A DNA stretch of 63,520 nucleotides from Helicobacter aurati (GTDB lineage: Bacteria > Campylobacterota > Campylobacteria > Campylobacterales > Helicobacteraceae), in NCBI RefSeq assembly GCF_003364265.1, contig NZ_NXLW01000011.1, forward strand, positions 1-63,520, read 5' to 3'. Positions 27,055-38,163 of this stretch are shown here, one piece after another. The translations under genes and the position numbers were made by a program. Each line of letters opens with the position of its first letter. Positions within the stretch are counted from its first letter, which is position 1. Under the pieces are notes generated by a model. It worked only from the letters and a program-made list of their open reading frames with translations. It did not search any database and was not told the DNA's origin.

Positions 27055-27476
27055 GTGTTGCAAGCCTTGCTGTTTAATGAAAATTCAAGTTTTGAGATTA
27101 TATCAAATTTTGCAAATATTTCTTAATAAATAAGGAATGGAATCTTGAGTAAGACATAAAAAAGCCGTGAAAGAATATAATAAGATTCTGAAGCGAAAGT
27201 ATCTAGTTTTAGCGTTAATTTCAATGAAAATAATAACGTGTTTGCCTTTATTCTTGTATAAATATGGAGATATTATAAGCAAAAGATGTTGTCTGCTTAC
27301 GAAAACTATAAGCTCCATGCTCTTATATAAGGGAAGCGAATTGATATTTAGGCTGATACTATTTGCCAACAATGAGATTCTTCAATAAGATTCTTATGAA
27401 TCTATGGTTATTGATGTAATTTATCTATGATTCTTAATTTAGTAACATAGTAAGTTAGGATTAATAAAGGATAACT
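27055..27476. other. Divergent intergenic region between galE and thiD
   Basis: About 420 bases. It holds the galE promoter near 27100. An inverted repeat AGATTC-TTAT-GAATCT lies at 27388-27403, upstream of thiD. I see no TPP-riboswitch sequence (no CTGAGA core) before thiD. An 89-codon minus-strand frame here is not supported. Confidence 0.5.
27097..27105 (-). promoter_or_regulatory. Extended -10 promoter of the galE operon
   Basis: On the minus strand the sequence reads TGATATAAT, a perfect extended -10 (TGnTATAAT), 43 bases upstream of the galE ATG. It would drive the galE-gtrA-oxidoreductase run. Confidence 0.65.
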
Positions 27477-28400
27477 ATGCAAAATATTCAAAACACTACA
27501 AAAGACATTATCAATATGGAAACCACACAGACAATTACCGATAGTGCTCTTACTAGTCGTGTTATGTCAGACAATAAACCCATTTCACACGTTGCACAAA
27601 CCATACAACCACAGACGCAAAGCATTATTCCCGTTCTTACTCTAGCGGGTAGTGATTGCAGTGGAGGGGCTGGGATTCAAGCGGATTTAAAAACCTTTAA
27701 TGCACATAAGCTTTTTGGTATGAGTGTGATTCTAAGCGTAGTAGCAGAGAATACGTCTCGAGTAATTTCTAGCTATGATGTCCCTACACAATCTATTAGC
27801 GAACAAATGGAGGCGATTTTTGAAGATATTCCACCTTATGCTACGAAGATAGGAATGCTTGGCTCGAATGCTATTATTGATTGTGTTGCAGAGAATCTTG
27901 CATTTTATAAGCCACAAAATGTTGTTGTTGATCCTGTGATGTTTGCCAAGAATGGCTTCCCCTTGATGCCCAAAGACTGCAGAATAGCCTTTAAACGACG
28001 TATATTGCAGTTGAGTGATGTGCTGACACCAAATATTCCTGAAGCGCAGGAATTATGCGGTTTTACAATCAACGATAAAGAAGATATGCAAAAGGCTGCC
28101 TTATGCCTCTATGAAATGGGCGCAAAAGCGGTTTTGCTTAAAGGCGGACATAGTCAAGCAAATGCAGATGATGTTTTCTACAACGGCACATTTCATATTT
28201 TAGAATCTCCTAAGATTGCTACCAAAAACACACATGGCACAGGCTGCACATTAAGCTCCGCTATTGCCGCCAATCTTGCGCTTGGGTGTGATACTCTGTA
28301 TGCTGTTAAAAAAGCAAAAGAATACGTATTTCATGCTATTTTATATTCATTGCAGCTTGGCAAGGGAAATGGTCCAACCAATCATTTTTTTAGATTCTAA
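27477..28400 (+). CDS. thiD: Hydroxymethylpyrimidine (phosphate) kinase
   Basis: 307 aa. Thiamine-pathway kinase phosphorylating HMP and HMP-P. From residue about 50: LTLAGSDCSGGAGIQADLKTF, the VVDPVMFAKNG strand, LTPNIPEAQEL, LLKGGH and the ATP-site NTHGTGCTLSSAIAANLA. The first 48 residues are a Thr/Gln-rich extension not present in typical ThiD (about 265 aa). An internal start cannot be excluded, but AAAGGA stands 6 bases before the ATG at 27477. Confidence 0.93.
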   Translation: MQNIQNTTKDIINMETTQTITDSALTSRVMSDNKPISHVAQTIQPQTQSIIPVLTLAGSDCSGGAGIQADLKTFNAHKLFGMSVILSVVAENTSRVISSYDVPTQSISEQMEAIFEDIPPYATKIGMLGSNAIIDCVAENLAFYKPQNVVVDPVMFAKNGFPLMPKDCRIAFKRRILQLSDVLTPNIPEAQELCGFTINDKEDMQKAALCLYEMGAKAVLLKGGHSQANADDVFYNGTFHILESPKIATKNTHGTGCTLSSAIAANLALGCDTLYAVKKAKEYVFHAILYSLQLGKGNGPTNHFFRF

Positions 28401-28461
28401 TTTTATATTCTATTTACCGCGTCTCTTTATGTGGTTTTATAGAAATATCTGTTGCGAAAAG

Positions 28462-30333
28462 TTATTTGTCCGCACCATTATTGGGGGTAATGATGGTCTC
28501 GGGTGTAATGTTAGTTGCATGGTAGACGAAGCTTTGGTAATGCCTTGCATAGTATTTGATAATCATTTGTTGCATGAAATGCTGTATAGACGGAGAGAAC
28601 CATGCGTTGTTACTGCCTACAAGGATATGTTTCGCTCCAGTTTGGTAAGGCAAGGGCAGTGTTGCTTCATAGCAATTTGCTATTGTAATAGTGTGATTAT
28701 CCCAAGTCAAACTAAGTGGTTTTTCTCCCGTATTAAATCCAAACGTAATATTGAATCGTTCTAGTAAGCCAGCAAGGTATTGTTGAAAAGGCAATGTTTC
28801 TCCAAAAGGCACAAGCACTACTTTGTCTGCCACAGCCGCTACTCCTTGTGTAAAAATATAATAGCTATTATAGAATCCTTCTTGTGTGTTGATGGGATTA
28901 ATAAACTCTTCACTTGGAAATTGCTTATCGTGATTTTTTATTGTTGACAAGTCGAGGATGAAGGAATCTTGCCTCTTGGTATTTAATGTGATACCAAAAA
29001 GCAACTTGGAACGTGTTGTTTCCGTCCATGGTGTTTGCAAAGAATGTGAAGAATATTGTGTAATATTTTGATTAGCGATTGCGCTTTCTTTGGAATCTTG
29101 CAGTCGTATTCCTCCTGCATAAATGATAATCTCTCGACTTTTTGCCAAGAGAGCATTAAAGATTTCCTTGTTGTGATTAAGGCTAAAAGGAAAGCTCGTT
29201 TCAGGTAGCAATATCATTTTGTAGCCCTCATGTATTGCTTTGGTAATTTGTGTCATATTGTCCTGAATGATTGTTGCTTGATTGTCTTGTAGCCATCGAT
29301 AATCTTGCGCATAGTTAGTTTGAACAATTTTGAGGATTTTGTTTGTAGTGAAATAATCTTGCATGCTATTGAAGTTATAATCGTAGCTGGCTATTGCAAG
29401 GAAGATTCCACAATAAGCAATTTTAGTTTTGCACATTATTAAAGATAGGCAAATGGCAAGACAGGTTAATCCCATTAAGGAAGGAATGAAGATTGTATAT
29501 GAACTAAAGAATACAAGATTGAGCCAATTGAATCCAAAAGGATGAATAATACTTAGTGCTAGTACGGCAAGGATGCGAAAGAATAAAGCTTGAAAATAGA
29601 GTAGCAGACTAAATAAGATTGCATAAACAAGCCCTATGCAGATCACAAGCAAAGGTATAAATTCAGACGCGTCTTCAAAACGTAAGCTAAGCGACATCCA
29701 ATAGAATCCAAAAACACCAATGAAAAAGCCAAGATAGAATCGATATTGTCGTGGCAGAAACAGCAAAATACTAATGCTTATAGGGTAGGAGAGGCTTACG
29801 CAAAGATAAGGATTCTTATGCAAAATATGCAAGAGTATTATGCCAATAGTAAGACAAGAAAGAATGATAAGAGGCATTTGCAAATGTGATGCTAACTTGT
29901 TAAAGAGAAAAAGCTGTTTGAATAATAATCGTCGAGGGACAATAGGCTGCGATGTTGCTGTGTAGTAAAGCAATACAACACTTATACTACTTATTATGAT
30001 GAGTATATTTCCCCAAAACCCTAGGAGTTCTATTAGCATAAAACTCCAGAGTGGCAACCAAAAAATCAGCGCCGCAATGATGGCTGGGTATGCGAGTTTG
30101 CCTTGCGTATTGAGTAATCGCTTAAGAGAATCAAGAAACGATTGGTTGTGAAAACTTTTGTTTTGCTTATGTGAATTCGCGGCATTCATTTGAGGGAAAT
30201 TAGGATGTAAATTATGCTTTGTATTACTCTGCAAGGTTTGCAACGTTATTGTTTGTAGTGTTGTCTTCTCTTGTAGAAAAATATAACTTTGTGTTTTGCA
30301 TAGGAAAAACCATTTTTGGAAAAACTGCCACAT
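28462..30333 (-). CDS. lnt: Apolipoprotein N-acyltransferase
   Basis: 623 aa, long for the family (about 440-510 aa) because of a 50-60 residue N-terminal extension. About eight membrane segments are followed by a periplasmic nitrilase-like domain: catalytic Glu in LLPETSFPF, Lys in ADKVVLVPFGE and Cys in ITIANCYEA. It adds the third acyl chain to lipoproteins at the inner membrane. A start at Met49 is possible, as the RBS before the ATG at 30333 is weak. It follows the long-tail form of the fucosyltransferase gene by only 28 bp. Confidence 0.9.
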   Translation of the reverse strand: MWQFFQKWFFLCKTQSYIFLQEKTTLQTITLQTLQSNTKHNLHPNFPQMNAANSHKQNKSFHNQSFLDSLKRLLNTQGKLAYPAIIAALIFWLPLWSFMLIELLGFWGNILIIISSISVVLLYYTATSQPIVPRRLLFKQLFLFNKLASHLQMPLIILSCLTIGIILLHILHKNPYLCVSLSYPISISILLFLPRQYRFYLGFFIGVFGFYWMSLSLRFEDASEFIPLLVICIGLVYAILFSLLLYFQALFFRILAVLALSIIHPFGFNWLNLVFFSSYTIFIPSLMGLTCLAICLSLIMCKTKIAYCGIFLAIASYDYNFNSMQDYFTTNKILKIVQTNYAQDYRWLQDNQATIIQDNMTQITKAIHEGYKMILLPETSFPFSLNHNKEIFNALLAKSREIIIYAGGIRLQDSKESAIANQNITQYSSHSLQTPWTETTRSKLLFGITLNTKRQDSFILDLSTIKNHDKQFPSEEFINPINTQEGFYNSYYIFTQGVAAVADKVVLVPFGETLPFQQYLAGLLERFNITFGFNTGEKPLSLTWDNHTITIANCYEATLPLPYQTGAKHILVGSNNAWFSPSIQHFMQQMIIKYYARHYQSFVYHATNITPETIITPNNGADK

Positions 30334-30361
30334 TCTTTGCTCTCAATTAGGATTCTATAAG

Positions 30362-31518
<1,157 letters not shown>

Positions 31519-31617
31519 AGTATCCCTTAGACGTGGTAATTAAGGCATTATTATAACATAGCTTGGGTTGATTAAGGAGCTATATCATTGGTTCTATTTT
31601 TATGACTATTTTGGGAA

Positions 31618-31893
31618 TCAATTGTGAGCTGGCTGTATGGAATCTTTGCTAAGCTTTTGTTTTTCTAATTCTATTTCTAATGCTTGTTCTAATAATTGCG
31701 TGTATTGATTGCAGGCTGTTTGTTCTCCTGCTCGACACTCTTTGCTAAGAGTATCGAGTTTTTTTTCTAGTTTTTCTTGGTGTTTATTTGCGCTTTGTTG
31801 TATAGTGTAGTATTGCAAAGTGAAGATTGAGATTGCAGCAATTGGAATAAGAAAAATATCTGCACGGCGAAATTTGAATTTTAAAAATCTCAT
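31618..31893 (-). CDS. Small membrane-anchored coiled-coil protein
   Basis: 91 aa: a basic N-terminus, one hydrophobic segment (about residues 13-30), then a charged helix of 50-60 residues with coiled-coil spacing and two cysteines. AAGGAG stands 6 bases before the ATG. It is 100 bp upstream of the fucosyltransferase gene on the same strand. I do not recognise the family. Confidence 0.7.
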   Translation of the reverse strand: MRFLKFKFRRADIFLIPIAAISIFTLQYYTIQQSANKHQEKLEKKLDTLSKECRAGEQTACNQYTQLLEQALEIELEKQKLSKDSIQPAHN

Positions 31894-32023
31894 TATTTCT
31901 CCTTAAGAAAACCGATATAAATTCTAACATACTACAATGATTTTTTGAAAATCTTGATAGAATCTTATCGCAAATTTTCTCTGAAGATTTGTATGCAATC
32001 TTCAAACAGAAATAAGGAAAAAT

Positions 32024-33952
32024 ATGCAGGATAATTTAGAGACAACCATTCCTTCAAATATTTTTGAGATTTTTATTCAAGAATGTCTTCAAGAAAAAAA
32101 CAAACACACTAGCAACACACCATTACATGCGCTTATTGTTAAGGCACAATACGCTCTTGCGCAAAGCTCCCCTTTGAGTGCTAATACTAAAAAGATTCTT
32201 AAAGGATTGCTCAACGATAGTAATACACCCATGAAAGTGGCAATTATAGGGCAATTTAGTAGTGGAAAAAGCACATTTTTAAACGCCCTTTTAGGTTCAG
32301 AGATTCTGCCTAGTGGTATCACACCTGTTACGGCAAAAGTTTGTGAGATTGTCTATGGAGAAGAAACTACTTTAGAAATTCACTATAAAAATGGCATGAT
32401 AATTCATAGGCATCCAGAATATCTCAAGCAAATAGATTCTATTGAAAACGCAAAGATTAGCTTTTATAGGTTGTTTGTGCCATTGGATTTATTGCGAGAA
32501 ATCACTTTTTTAGATACCCCGGGGTTTAATTCACAAAATGAAAGCGATACTAATACAACAAACGCTTTATTAGAAGAGGTTGATGGCATTATTTGGTTAA
32601 GTCTCATCGATAATGTAGGGAAGAATACTGAGAAAGAGATTCTACAAAAATATATTCAAAAGTATGCGAGCAAAAGCCTTTGCGTATTGAATCAAAAAGA
32701 CAGGTTAAAAAATGCCGATGAAATTAACACAAGTCTAGCTTATGCTAAAAGGGTATTTGGTGATTTCTTTGAGACAATTATTGCTATTTCTGCAAAGCAG
32801 GCGATAGATTCTCTCAAAATGCAATCTGACACTCAATCCGCGCAAAAACTCTTTGAAGATTCCAATATAAAGGCTGTGTTAGATTTTATTACAACATGTA
32901 TTAAGCCCCAATCTATCTATGCAAAAGAATATAGAATCTTACGTAACTTACGCATGCTTCTTGTTATAGAGAAAAAGAAAATTCATCGGAGCAATCAAGC
33001 GTTTATCGCATTAACAAAGAAATTAGGAATCTACATTGAACAAGTGCGCTTTCACGCATTGCAAAGCGGACTTGAAAAGAAGTTTCAACGTCTTTTTAAT
33101 GCCTTTGAATTACATTTAGATTCTTTAGCGCAAGAGATTTTTAATAGTTTTGAACTCAAGGAAATTATTATTGTACGTGAGAGTAAAAGTAGATTGGGGT
33201 TTAAAAAAGTAGTAAAACAGACAAAAAATATGAGCTGTATTCCAAAGGATAGGTTAATTACTCGACTTTGTAGCGATGAAAATGAGTTTATGCGCAAATT
33301 TAAAAAGTTGGGCTTTGAGATTAGTGAATTTGGTAAGAGTTTTGAGGAATTTATACAATCTGAAACAAAGGAACTTTATGCGCAAATAGAGGAATGGCGC
33401 ACGCATTCTTTGCGGTTATTGCAATTTGGTTGCGATGATGATAATAGTGATTTGGCATTAGGGCGAATGATATTAGACAAAAGATTCTGGGTAGAAACAT
33501 TGGAATGTGAGATTTTGAATGATTATAGAATAAATGCTTTACATTGCATTCATTTTTTACAAGATGAATTGTCTTTTTTGCAGAAGATTCTTAATATGGA
33601 TTTTTGCAACATGATAGCTTTAACACTAGAAAAACTGCATTTTGAAGTACAGAACGCTCTTGCAAAGCACCGTAGCGCACCAGATTCTTTGCCACTGTAT
33701 AATCCTACGTTAGAAAATGTTCGTATTTTTATTAATAGCGGGATTCATTACGGATTATTTCAAGAAAAACTTAGCCTCAATTTTTCATTATACAAAAAAG
33801 CATTATGGAATCTTTCCGAAGAACTTACAAGGCTGCATCAAGACAAAAAAGAGCTGCTTACTTTGTGGATACAGAATAATAATGACAAACAAAATATTTT
33901 GCAGAATTGCACTCGTGATATTTTGTCATATCTGCAAAGTTTACAAAGATAA
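32024..33952 (+). CDS. Small dynamin-like GTPase
   Basis: 642 aa. G1 GQFSSGKST at residues 76-84, conserved Thr in SGITPVTA, G3 DTPGF at 164-168 and G4 NQKD at 223-226, then a helical stalk-like region. Probably the partner of the 781-aa protein at 14798-17143, as in the adjacent Campylobacter pair. Bacterial dynamin-like pairs can form heterotetramers that tether membranes. Confidence 0.85.
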   Translation: MQDNLETTIPSNIFEIFIQECLQEKNKHTSNTPLHALIVKAQYALAQSSPLSANTKKILKGLLNDSNTPMKVAIIGQFSSGKSTFLNALLGSEILPSGITPVTAKVCEIVYGEETTLEIHYKNGMIIHRHPEYLKQIDSIENAKISFYRLFVPLDLLREITFLDTPGFNSQNESDTNTTNALLEEVDGIIWLSLIDNVGKNTEKEILQKYIQKYASKSLCVLNQKDRLKNADEINTSLAYAKRVFGDFFETIIAISAKQAIDSLKMQSDTQSAQKLFEDSNIKAVLDFITTCIKPQSIYAKEYRILRNLRMLLVIEKKKIHRSNQAFIALTKKLGIYIEQVRFHALQSGLEKKFQRLFNAFELHLDSLAQEIFNSFELKEIIIVRESKSRLGFKKVVKQTKNMSCIPKDRLITRLCSDENEFMRKFKKLGFEISEFGKSFEEFIQSETKELYAQIEEWRTHSLRLLQFGCDDDNSDLALGRMILDKRFWVETLECEILNDYRINALHCIHFLQDELSFLQKILNMDFCNMIALTLEKLHFEVQNALAKHRSAPDSLPLYNPTLENVRIFINSGIHYGLFQEKLSLNFSLYKKALWNLSEELTRLHQDKKELLTLWIQNNNDKQNILQNCTRDILSYLQSLQR

Positions 33953-34060
33953 ATTAGCAATGATTTATATTCTTGTTTTGACAGTTTTCTTAACAAGCTA
34001 TTAAAAGCAGATTGGGCAGTGTAGATTTGTTGTTGCATTATTGGTGCTCTTAAGTTTAGA

Positions 34061-34066
34061 TATAAT
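34061..34066 (+). promoter_or_regulatory. Predicted -10 hexamer for the hypA-lpxB run
   Basis: TATAAT 48 bases before the ATG of the membrane-protein gene at 34115. Confidence 0.5.
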
Positions 34067-34114
34067 ATCTTTAGGCTAATAAAGATTTGCGCTTACAATT
34101 ATTGAGGAAGAATT

Positions 34115-34696
34115 ATGGTTATTTATGCGTTGATTGTTTATGCGTTGATGAGTGTAGCTATTGTGCTTTCTTGTGTTACTTTTTATAAGCCGTCATTTTA
34201 CTTTTATAGCCCATTATTAAAAATTGCTTTTAGTTGTGGCATTTTTGCGCTTTGTTTATTCCCTCTTTCTTTCAGTATTTCTTCGTTTTTTTATGTTTTT
34301 TTTGATATTCCAAGTTTTTCTATTCTTATTCTTTCTATTGTAAGTATCGTGCGGTTTTTCTTACCAAGCATTCGTTTAATGATAGGCTATCGCGGTTTTA
34401 TAGCACTGTTTGCTGCATGGTTTTTTTTATCATTAAATTCTTTAGATATTTGGGTTTGCGGATATGTGGGCTTAAGTGATGAGATATTGGTTGCGACGTG
34501 GATTATTGCGCTTATTTATTGTATTGATAGGTTATGTGCAGTGATGCTTTTAATTGCATGTATGTTGTGGTTATTGTTTCCTAATATGACAGATATTTAT
34601 GATGGGTTGTTTGATCCAATTGTTGCTATTTTTGGCTTTTGTATGCAAACTATTTCTCCGAGCAAAGCTGTGTTTATGAAATTTTCTAGGGTATAA
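34115..34696 (+). CDS. Hydrophobic membrane protein of unknown function
   Basis: 193 aa, almost wholly hydrophobic with about five or six membrane segments and no recognised motif. It starts the run leading to hypA (16 bp gap), so it is probably cotranscribed. Confidence 0.7.
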   Translation: MVIYALIVYALMSVAIVLSCVTFYKPSFYFYSPLLKIAFSCGIFALCLFPLSFSISSFFYVFFDIPSFSILILSIVSIVRFFLPSIRLMIGYRGFIALFAAWFFLSLNSLDIWVCGYVGLSDEILVATWIIALIYCIDRLCAVMLLIACMLWLLFPNMTDIYDGLFDPIVAIFGFCMQTISPSKAVFMKFSRV

Positions 34697-34712
34697 ATAT
34701 TAAAGGATAACT

Positions 34713-35060
34713 ATGCACGAATATTCTCTTGTTGCTTCGCTTATTGAGCTTGTATTGCAAGAATTGGATAGACATAATGCGGATTTTGTAAGTAAAATCA
34801 TTGTCAGTGTAGGAGAGAGGGCGAATATAGAAAAGACGCTTCTTATAAGTGCTTTTGATATATTAAAAACGGAATATAAATCATTATCTGAATGTAAAAT
34901 TGATATAATTACAGAGCAACTTTTACTTGAATGTAGGGATTGTCAAAAGTCTTTTCATAGTCTCAATGATCCTAATTGTCCTTTTTGCAACAGTAAAGAT
35001 ACTATTATTATTAGTGGCAGAGAAATAAAGCTAGAAAAATTGGAATTGGAGATTTTATAA
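34713..35060 (+). CDS. hypA: Nickel-insertion metallochaperone HypA
   Basis: 115 aa. The N-terminal MHEYSL holds the nickel-binding His2 and Glu3, and the zinc site uses two CxxC pairs, CRDC and CPFC. HypA delivers nickel to NiFe hydrogenase and, in Helicobacter with urease, to urease too. AAGGA lies before the ATG. Confidence 0.97.
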   Translation: MHEYSLVASLIELVLQELDRHNADFVSKIIVSVGERANIEKTLLISAFDILKTEYKSLSECKIDIITEQLLLECRDCQKSFHSLNDPNCPFCNSKDTIIISGREIKLEKLELEIL

Positions 35061-35070
35061 AGGAGTATTT

Positions 35071-36108
35071 TTGAAAGAAGATGAAAGAGAAGTCTTAGCA
35101 CATATTATTCAAAATATTGATGAACAAGAAATTTTTTTAGAATTTGTTGCAAAAGCGGAGGCAATTAAGGAATCTTGGCAAATTGTCAAGATATTTGAAA
35201 ATAAGAAAAAAGAATTTGCAGAACGTTTGCGCGAATACAATTTGCTTATTAAAGACAAAGAAAAACAACTCAAGATTCTTACTGCGGAAATTACCGATGC
35301 CAATAATCTCTTAAAAGATGCTCATAAAGAACTCGATGAGGTACAATCAAGATTAGATTATGTTCGCACAAATGCAAAGATTGTTACAAAAACCAATCAA
35401 CAACTTACATTCCAGTGTCAAGAAGAGGAAGATGTTGAGAACATTTTAGATTTTGATGGAATCATAGGGGATTTCCAGCCTGTAACTGCAGTAAGCGTGC
35501 ATGTAAAAAACGGGGCAACGGCTATGGCAAGGGCTGCGCAAATCATCTATGATTCTACTCTTTATGTAGCTTATCAAAAGGCTAGCAATAGGCTTTTACA
35601 ATTGAAAGAATATGTTACAAAGTTAGAGCTTACAAATAAAAAACTTGCTGTGGAGTTGCGCGATTTGTTTGAGGAAGATAGCTTCAAAGAGATGCTGAAT
35701 TCTTATGAACAAATGCTTCCACATGCGAAATATGATGAGAACAGAGAATTAGAAAATACGATTTCTTTCAATCCGATACCCAAAAAATCTCATACTAATT
35801 TGCAACAAGATTCTATACAATATTCTTTTTTGGGAGATTCCCCTACATCATTTCCGTATGATTCGGCAGTAAGGCAGTCTAATAACCAATTTAATGCACA
35901 ACATCAGCAACAAGACTATGCTTTAAGCGATTCGACTTTTAAGACAAAGAATCTTCATCTTGATTCACTTGACTTCAATCGAAAGGCTCAGAAAAAAGAA
36001 CAAACAGTTGAGCAAATTTTCAGTAAACTCAATGAAATATTAACAGAAGATGGTATGAGCATACAAAAACAAGAAGCCATTAAGGAAGCTTTAAGGAATG
36101 TCAAATGA
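35071..36108 (+). CDS. Coiled-coil protein between hypA and lpxB
   Basis: 345 aa. TTG start with AAGGAG 6 bases upstream. Residues about 30-110 are strongly coiled-coil (charged heptads), followed by a conserved-looking core (FQCQEEEDVENILDFDG to VSVHVKNGATAM), a second helix and a low-complexity Gln/Ser-rich C-terminus. As I recall, H. pylori also has an uncharacterised gene between hypA and lpxB. The stop overlaps the lpxB start as ATGA. Confidence 0.78.
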   Translation: MKEDEREVLAHIIQNIDEQEIFLEFVAKAEAIKESWQIVKIFENKKKEFAERLREYNLLIKDKEKQLKILTAEITDANNLLKDAHKELDEVQSRLDYVRTNAKIVTKTNQQLTFQCQEEEDVENILDFDGIIGDFQPVTAVSVHVKNGATAMARAAQIIYDSTLYVAYQKASNRLLQLKEYVTKLELTNKKLAVELRDLFEEDSFKEMLNSYEQMLPHAKYDENRELENTISFNPIPKKSHTNLQQDSIQYSFLGDSPTSFPYDSAVRQSNNQFNAQHQQQDYALSDSTFKTKNLHLDSLDFNRKAQKKEQTVEQIFSKLNEILTEDGMSIQKQEAIKEALRNVK

Positions 36109-37232
36109 AACAGCAAATGAGAATCTTTGTGAGTGCATTAGAGCCTAGCTCTAACCTGCATTTAAAGAGACTTGCTGCTATATTACCTAAGCATTGTGAG
36201 CTTATGGGCGTTTGTGATTCCGAAATTGGCAACGCTTTGTTTCTCCCTAGCGATTTTTCTGTGATGGGATTTAGCGATGTCGCACAAAAAATATTATTTT
36301 TACAAAATGCGCTGAAGATTCTAAGTATTGAGGCAAGTTTGTGCGATCAAGTTTTGCTTATGGATAGTTCTTCTTTTAATATTCGTTTAGCAAAGCTGAT
36401 TAGGAAGCATAATCCGCAAATCCCTATTATGTATTATATTCTTCCACAGGTCTGGGCTTGGAAACCTTGGCGTGCCAAAGAAATAGAATCTCTTTGCGAT
36501 AAGCTTGCTTCAGTCTGGCGTTTTGAGCTTCCTTATTATCGACGAAAGGCTCGTTATGTCGGGCATCCATTGCTTGATATTTATAAAGACAATGAGGACT
36601 TTAGCAATAAAGATTCTAATATCTTTGTTTTTATGCCAGGTAGTCGCAAGACAGAAATTAAACAGCTTATTTATGAATATAAAATCCTTGCAAAAAAGCT
36701 CTTTGCCTTGAAACCGGATGCGGTACTTCGACTTATTGTTCCCCCTCAATTTAAAGGTGCAACGATAATGAAGCATTATGGAAATATAGACGACTTTGAA
36801 TTATGCTACGACACAAAGGAGGGATTGAAGGGCGCATGTTTTGCATTCATTTGCTCTGGTACCGCCACTCTTGAGGCAAGTCTTATGCAGATTCCCTTTG
36901 TGCTTGTTTATAAAGCAAGATGGTTGGATTATATTATTGCTCGTATGTTTGTGCAGCTTAATTTCATCGGTTTAGCAAATATTATTTATCAAGCAATGCT
37001 CGTTGAGCAGGGCAAACAAAGTGAAAAAGTAGGGTTAGGAAGCGAATGGCTACATGAAGAATTAATACAGTGGGATTGTTGCGCAGATAACATGTTACAG
37101 GCTTATCAACGTTTTGATTATGAAAAATATTATAATGGAATTCGAGAATTACGTAATTATCTGGGACATGGAAGTGCAAAAAATGTTGCTGAATGGTTGT
37201 TAGAGAATGAATATTCCATACAAAAAAATTAG
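36105..37232 (+). CDS. lpxB: Lipid-A-disaccharide synthase
   Basis: 375 aa GT19 enzyme joining UDP-diacylglucosamine with lipid X in lipid A synthesis. The N-terminal SALEPSSNLHLKRL corresponds to the usual AGEPSGDxHGA with substitutions; YYILPQVWAWKPWRAKEI, GHPLLDIY, FMPGSRKTEI and CSGTATLEA match well. A 4-bp overlap with the preceding gene implies coupled translation. Confidence 0.95.
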   Translation: MKQQMRIFVSALEPSSNLHLKRLAAILPKHCELMGVCDSEIGNALFLPSDFSVMGFSDVAQKILFLQNALKILSIEASLCDQVLLMDSSSFNIRLAKLIRKHNPQIPIMYYILPQVWAWKPWRAKEIESLCDKLASVWRFELPYYRRKARYVGHPLLDIYKDNEDFSNKDSNIFVFMPGSRKTEIKQLIYEYKILAKKLFALKPDAVLRLIVPPQFKGATIMKHYGNIDDFELCYDTKEGLKGACFAFICSGTATLEASLMQIPFVLVYKARWLDYIIARMFVQLNFIGLANIIYQAMLVEQGKQSEKVGLGSEWLHEELIQWDCCADNMLQAYQRFDYEKYYNGIRELRNYLGHGSAKNVAEWLLENEYSIQKN

Positions 37233-37258
37233 AATCTAAAGCCAGAATAAATATATTT

Positions 37259-37780
37259 TCATATAGTTGAAAAAAATTTATAGGTTCTTGTAGCATTGTT
37301 ATTGTCGGTGGTGATAGTAACAAGCATATTAGGAAATCCTAAACTTGCTAATTGTGTCGCAATTTCCTTATTTCCCCATTCGATAAAATGTATCCCTTCT
37401 TTGCTTAGGGATTCAAGAAATTCATATTGTATTGCAGAATATTCTTTGAGATATAAATCATAATGATAAATGCAGGGAATCTGTTTAACATGCAATAACA
37501 AATCTTGATGATAAGATTCTTTATTATTGGTTTTTAGAGGTTTTTGCGGATAGTTTTGATTGCTATCAAGCGAATACTCTTGAATGAAACTAAAGCTAGG
37601 GGAATTTACACATTGTATGCCTAATGTTTGCGCATAATGTGCCACCAAAAATGTCTTGCCTGCGCCAATTTCTCCTTCAAGTAGAAATATATGTATCCCC
37701 ATTTTTTGATAGTTTAGTAGAGAATCTATAACGGCTACCAAGTTACATTCGTCTGTTGTGATTGTTGACAATTCTTGCAT
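37259..37780 (-). CDS. tsaE: tRNA t6A modification ATPase TsaE
   Basis: 173 aa. Walker A LEGEIGAGKT, NSPSFSFIQEY switch and HYDLYLKE followed by FIEWGNK fit the TsaE/YjeE family, which supports threonylcarbamoyladenosine synthesis with TsaBCD. ATG 37778-37780 has AAAGGG 4 bases upstream; a TTG 27 bases earlier has none. A hydrophilic insert of about 30 residues lies between the NSPSF and HYDLY motifs. Convergent with lpxB. Confidence 0.92.
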   Translation of the reverse strand: MQELSTITTDECNLVAVIDSLLNYQKMGIHIFLLEGEIGAGKTFLVAHYAQTLGIQCVNSPSFSFIQEYSLDSNQNYPQKPLKTNNKESYHQDLLLHVKQIPCIYHYDLYLKEYSAIQYEFLESLSKEGIHFIEWGNKEIATQLASLGFPNMLVTITTDNNNATRTYKFFSTI

Positions 37781-38163
37781 AATGCCCTTTCTATTTTGGT
37801 TAGTCAATCATACTCGAGCTCTTGAAAACGTGCATTATGAATAGAATATTACTTTAATAATGTTTCTTAAAAAGTTACATTTTTTTACAGAGTCATTTAT
37901 ATTTCAAGAATATTCTATAATTTACTGAAAAAATATTCAATTTTAAGCTTTATTTAAGAAAATATTGTATAACTTGTTATTAAATTTTAGGATAGATAAT
38001 TCTAAAATTTATATTATTTGATTCTTAATTATATTGAAATATATTACTTTTAGTAGTTATTGTCTTTCATAAAACAATAAGAATTGGTATTATATGTTTT
38101 AATATAATTTATAGTAACTATTCATAAGAGTCTAATGGTATTAATTTTTAATAAGGAGTTTTT
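37781..38163. other. Intergenic region upstream of adhP
   Basis: About 380 very AT-rich bases between divergent tsaE and adhP. The only element I can point to is the TATAAT at 38103-38108; no ORF or RNA gene seen. Confidence 0.5.
38103..38108 (+). promoter_or_regulatory. Predicted -10 hexamer for adhP
   Basis: TATAAT 55 bases before the adhP ATG, in a stretch where several TATA-like words overlap, so the exact hexamer is uncertain. Confidence 0.4.

Noticed and set aside
27103-27372. 89-codon minus-strand ORF upstream of galE
   Set aside because: No ribosome binding site, composition like noncoding AT-rich DNA, and it lies just upstream of the galE promoter.
27373-27476. TPP riboswitch before thiD
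   Set aside because: No CTGAGA core or other thi-box element is seen.
28264-28764. 166-codon plus-strand ORF over thiD and lnt
   Set aside because: It lies across the 3' ends of thiD and lnt, both well supported.
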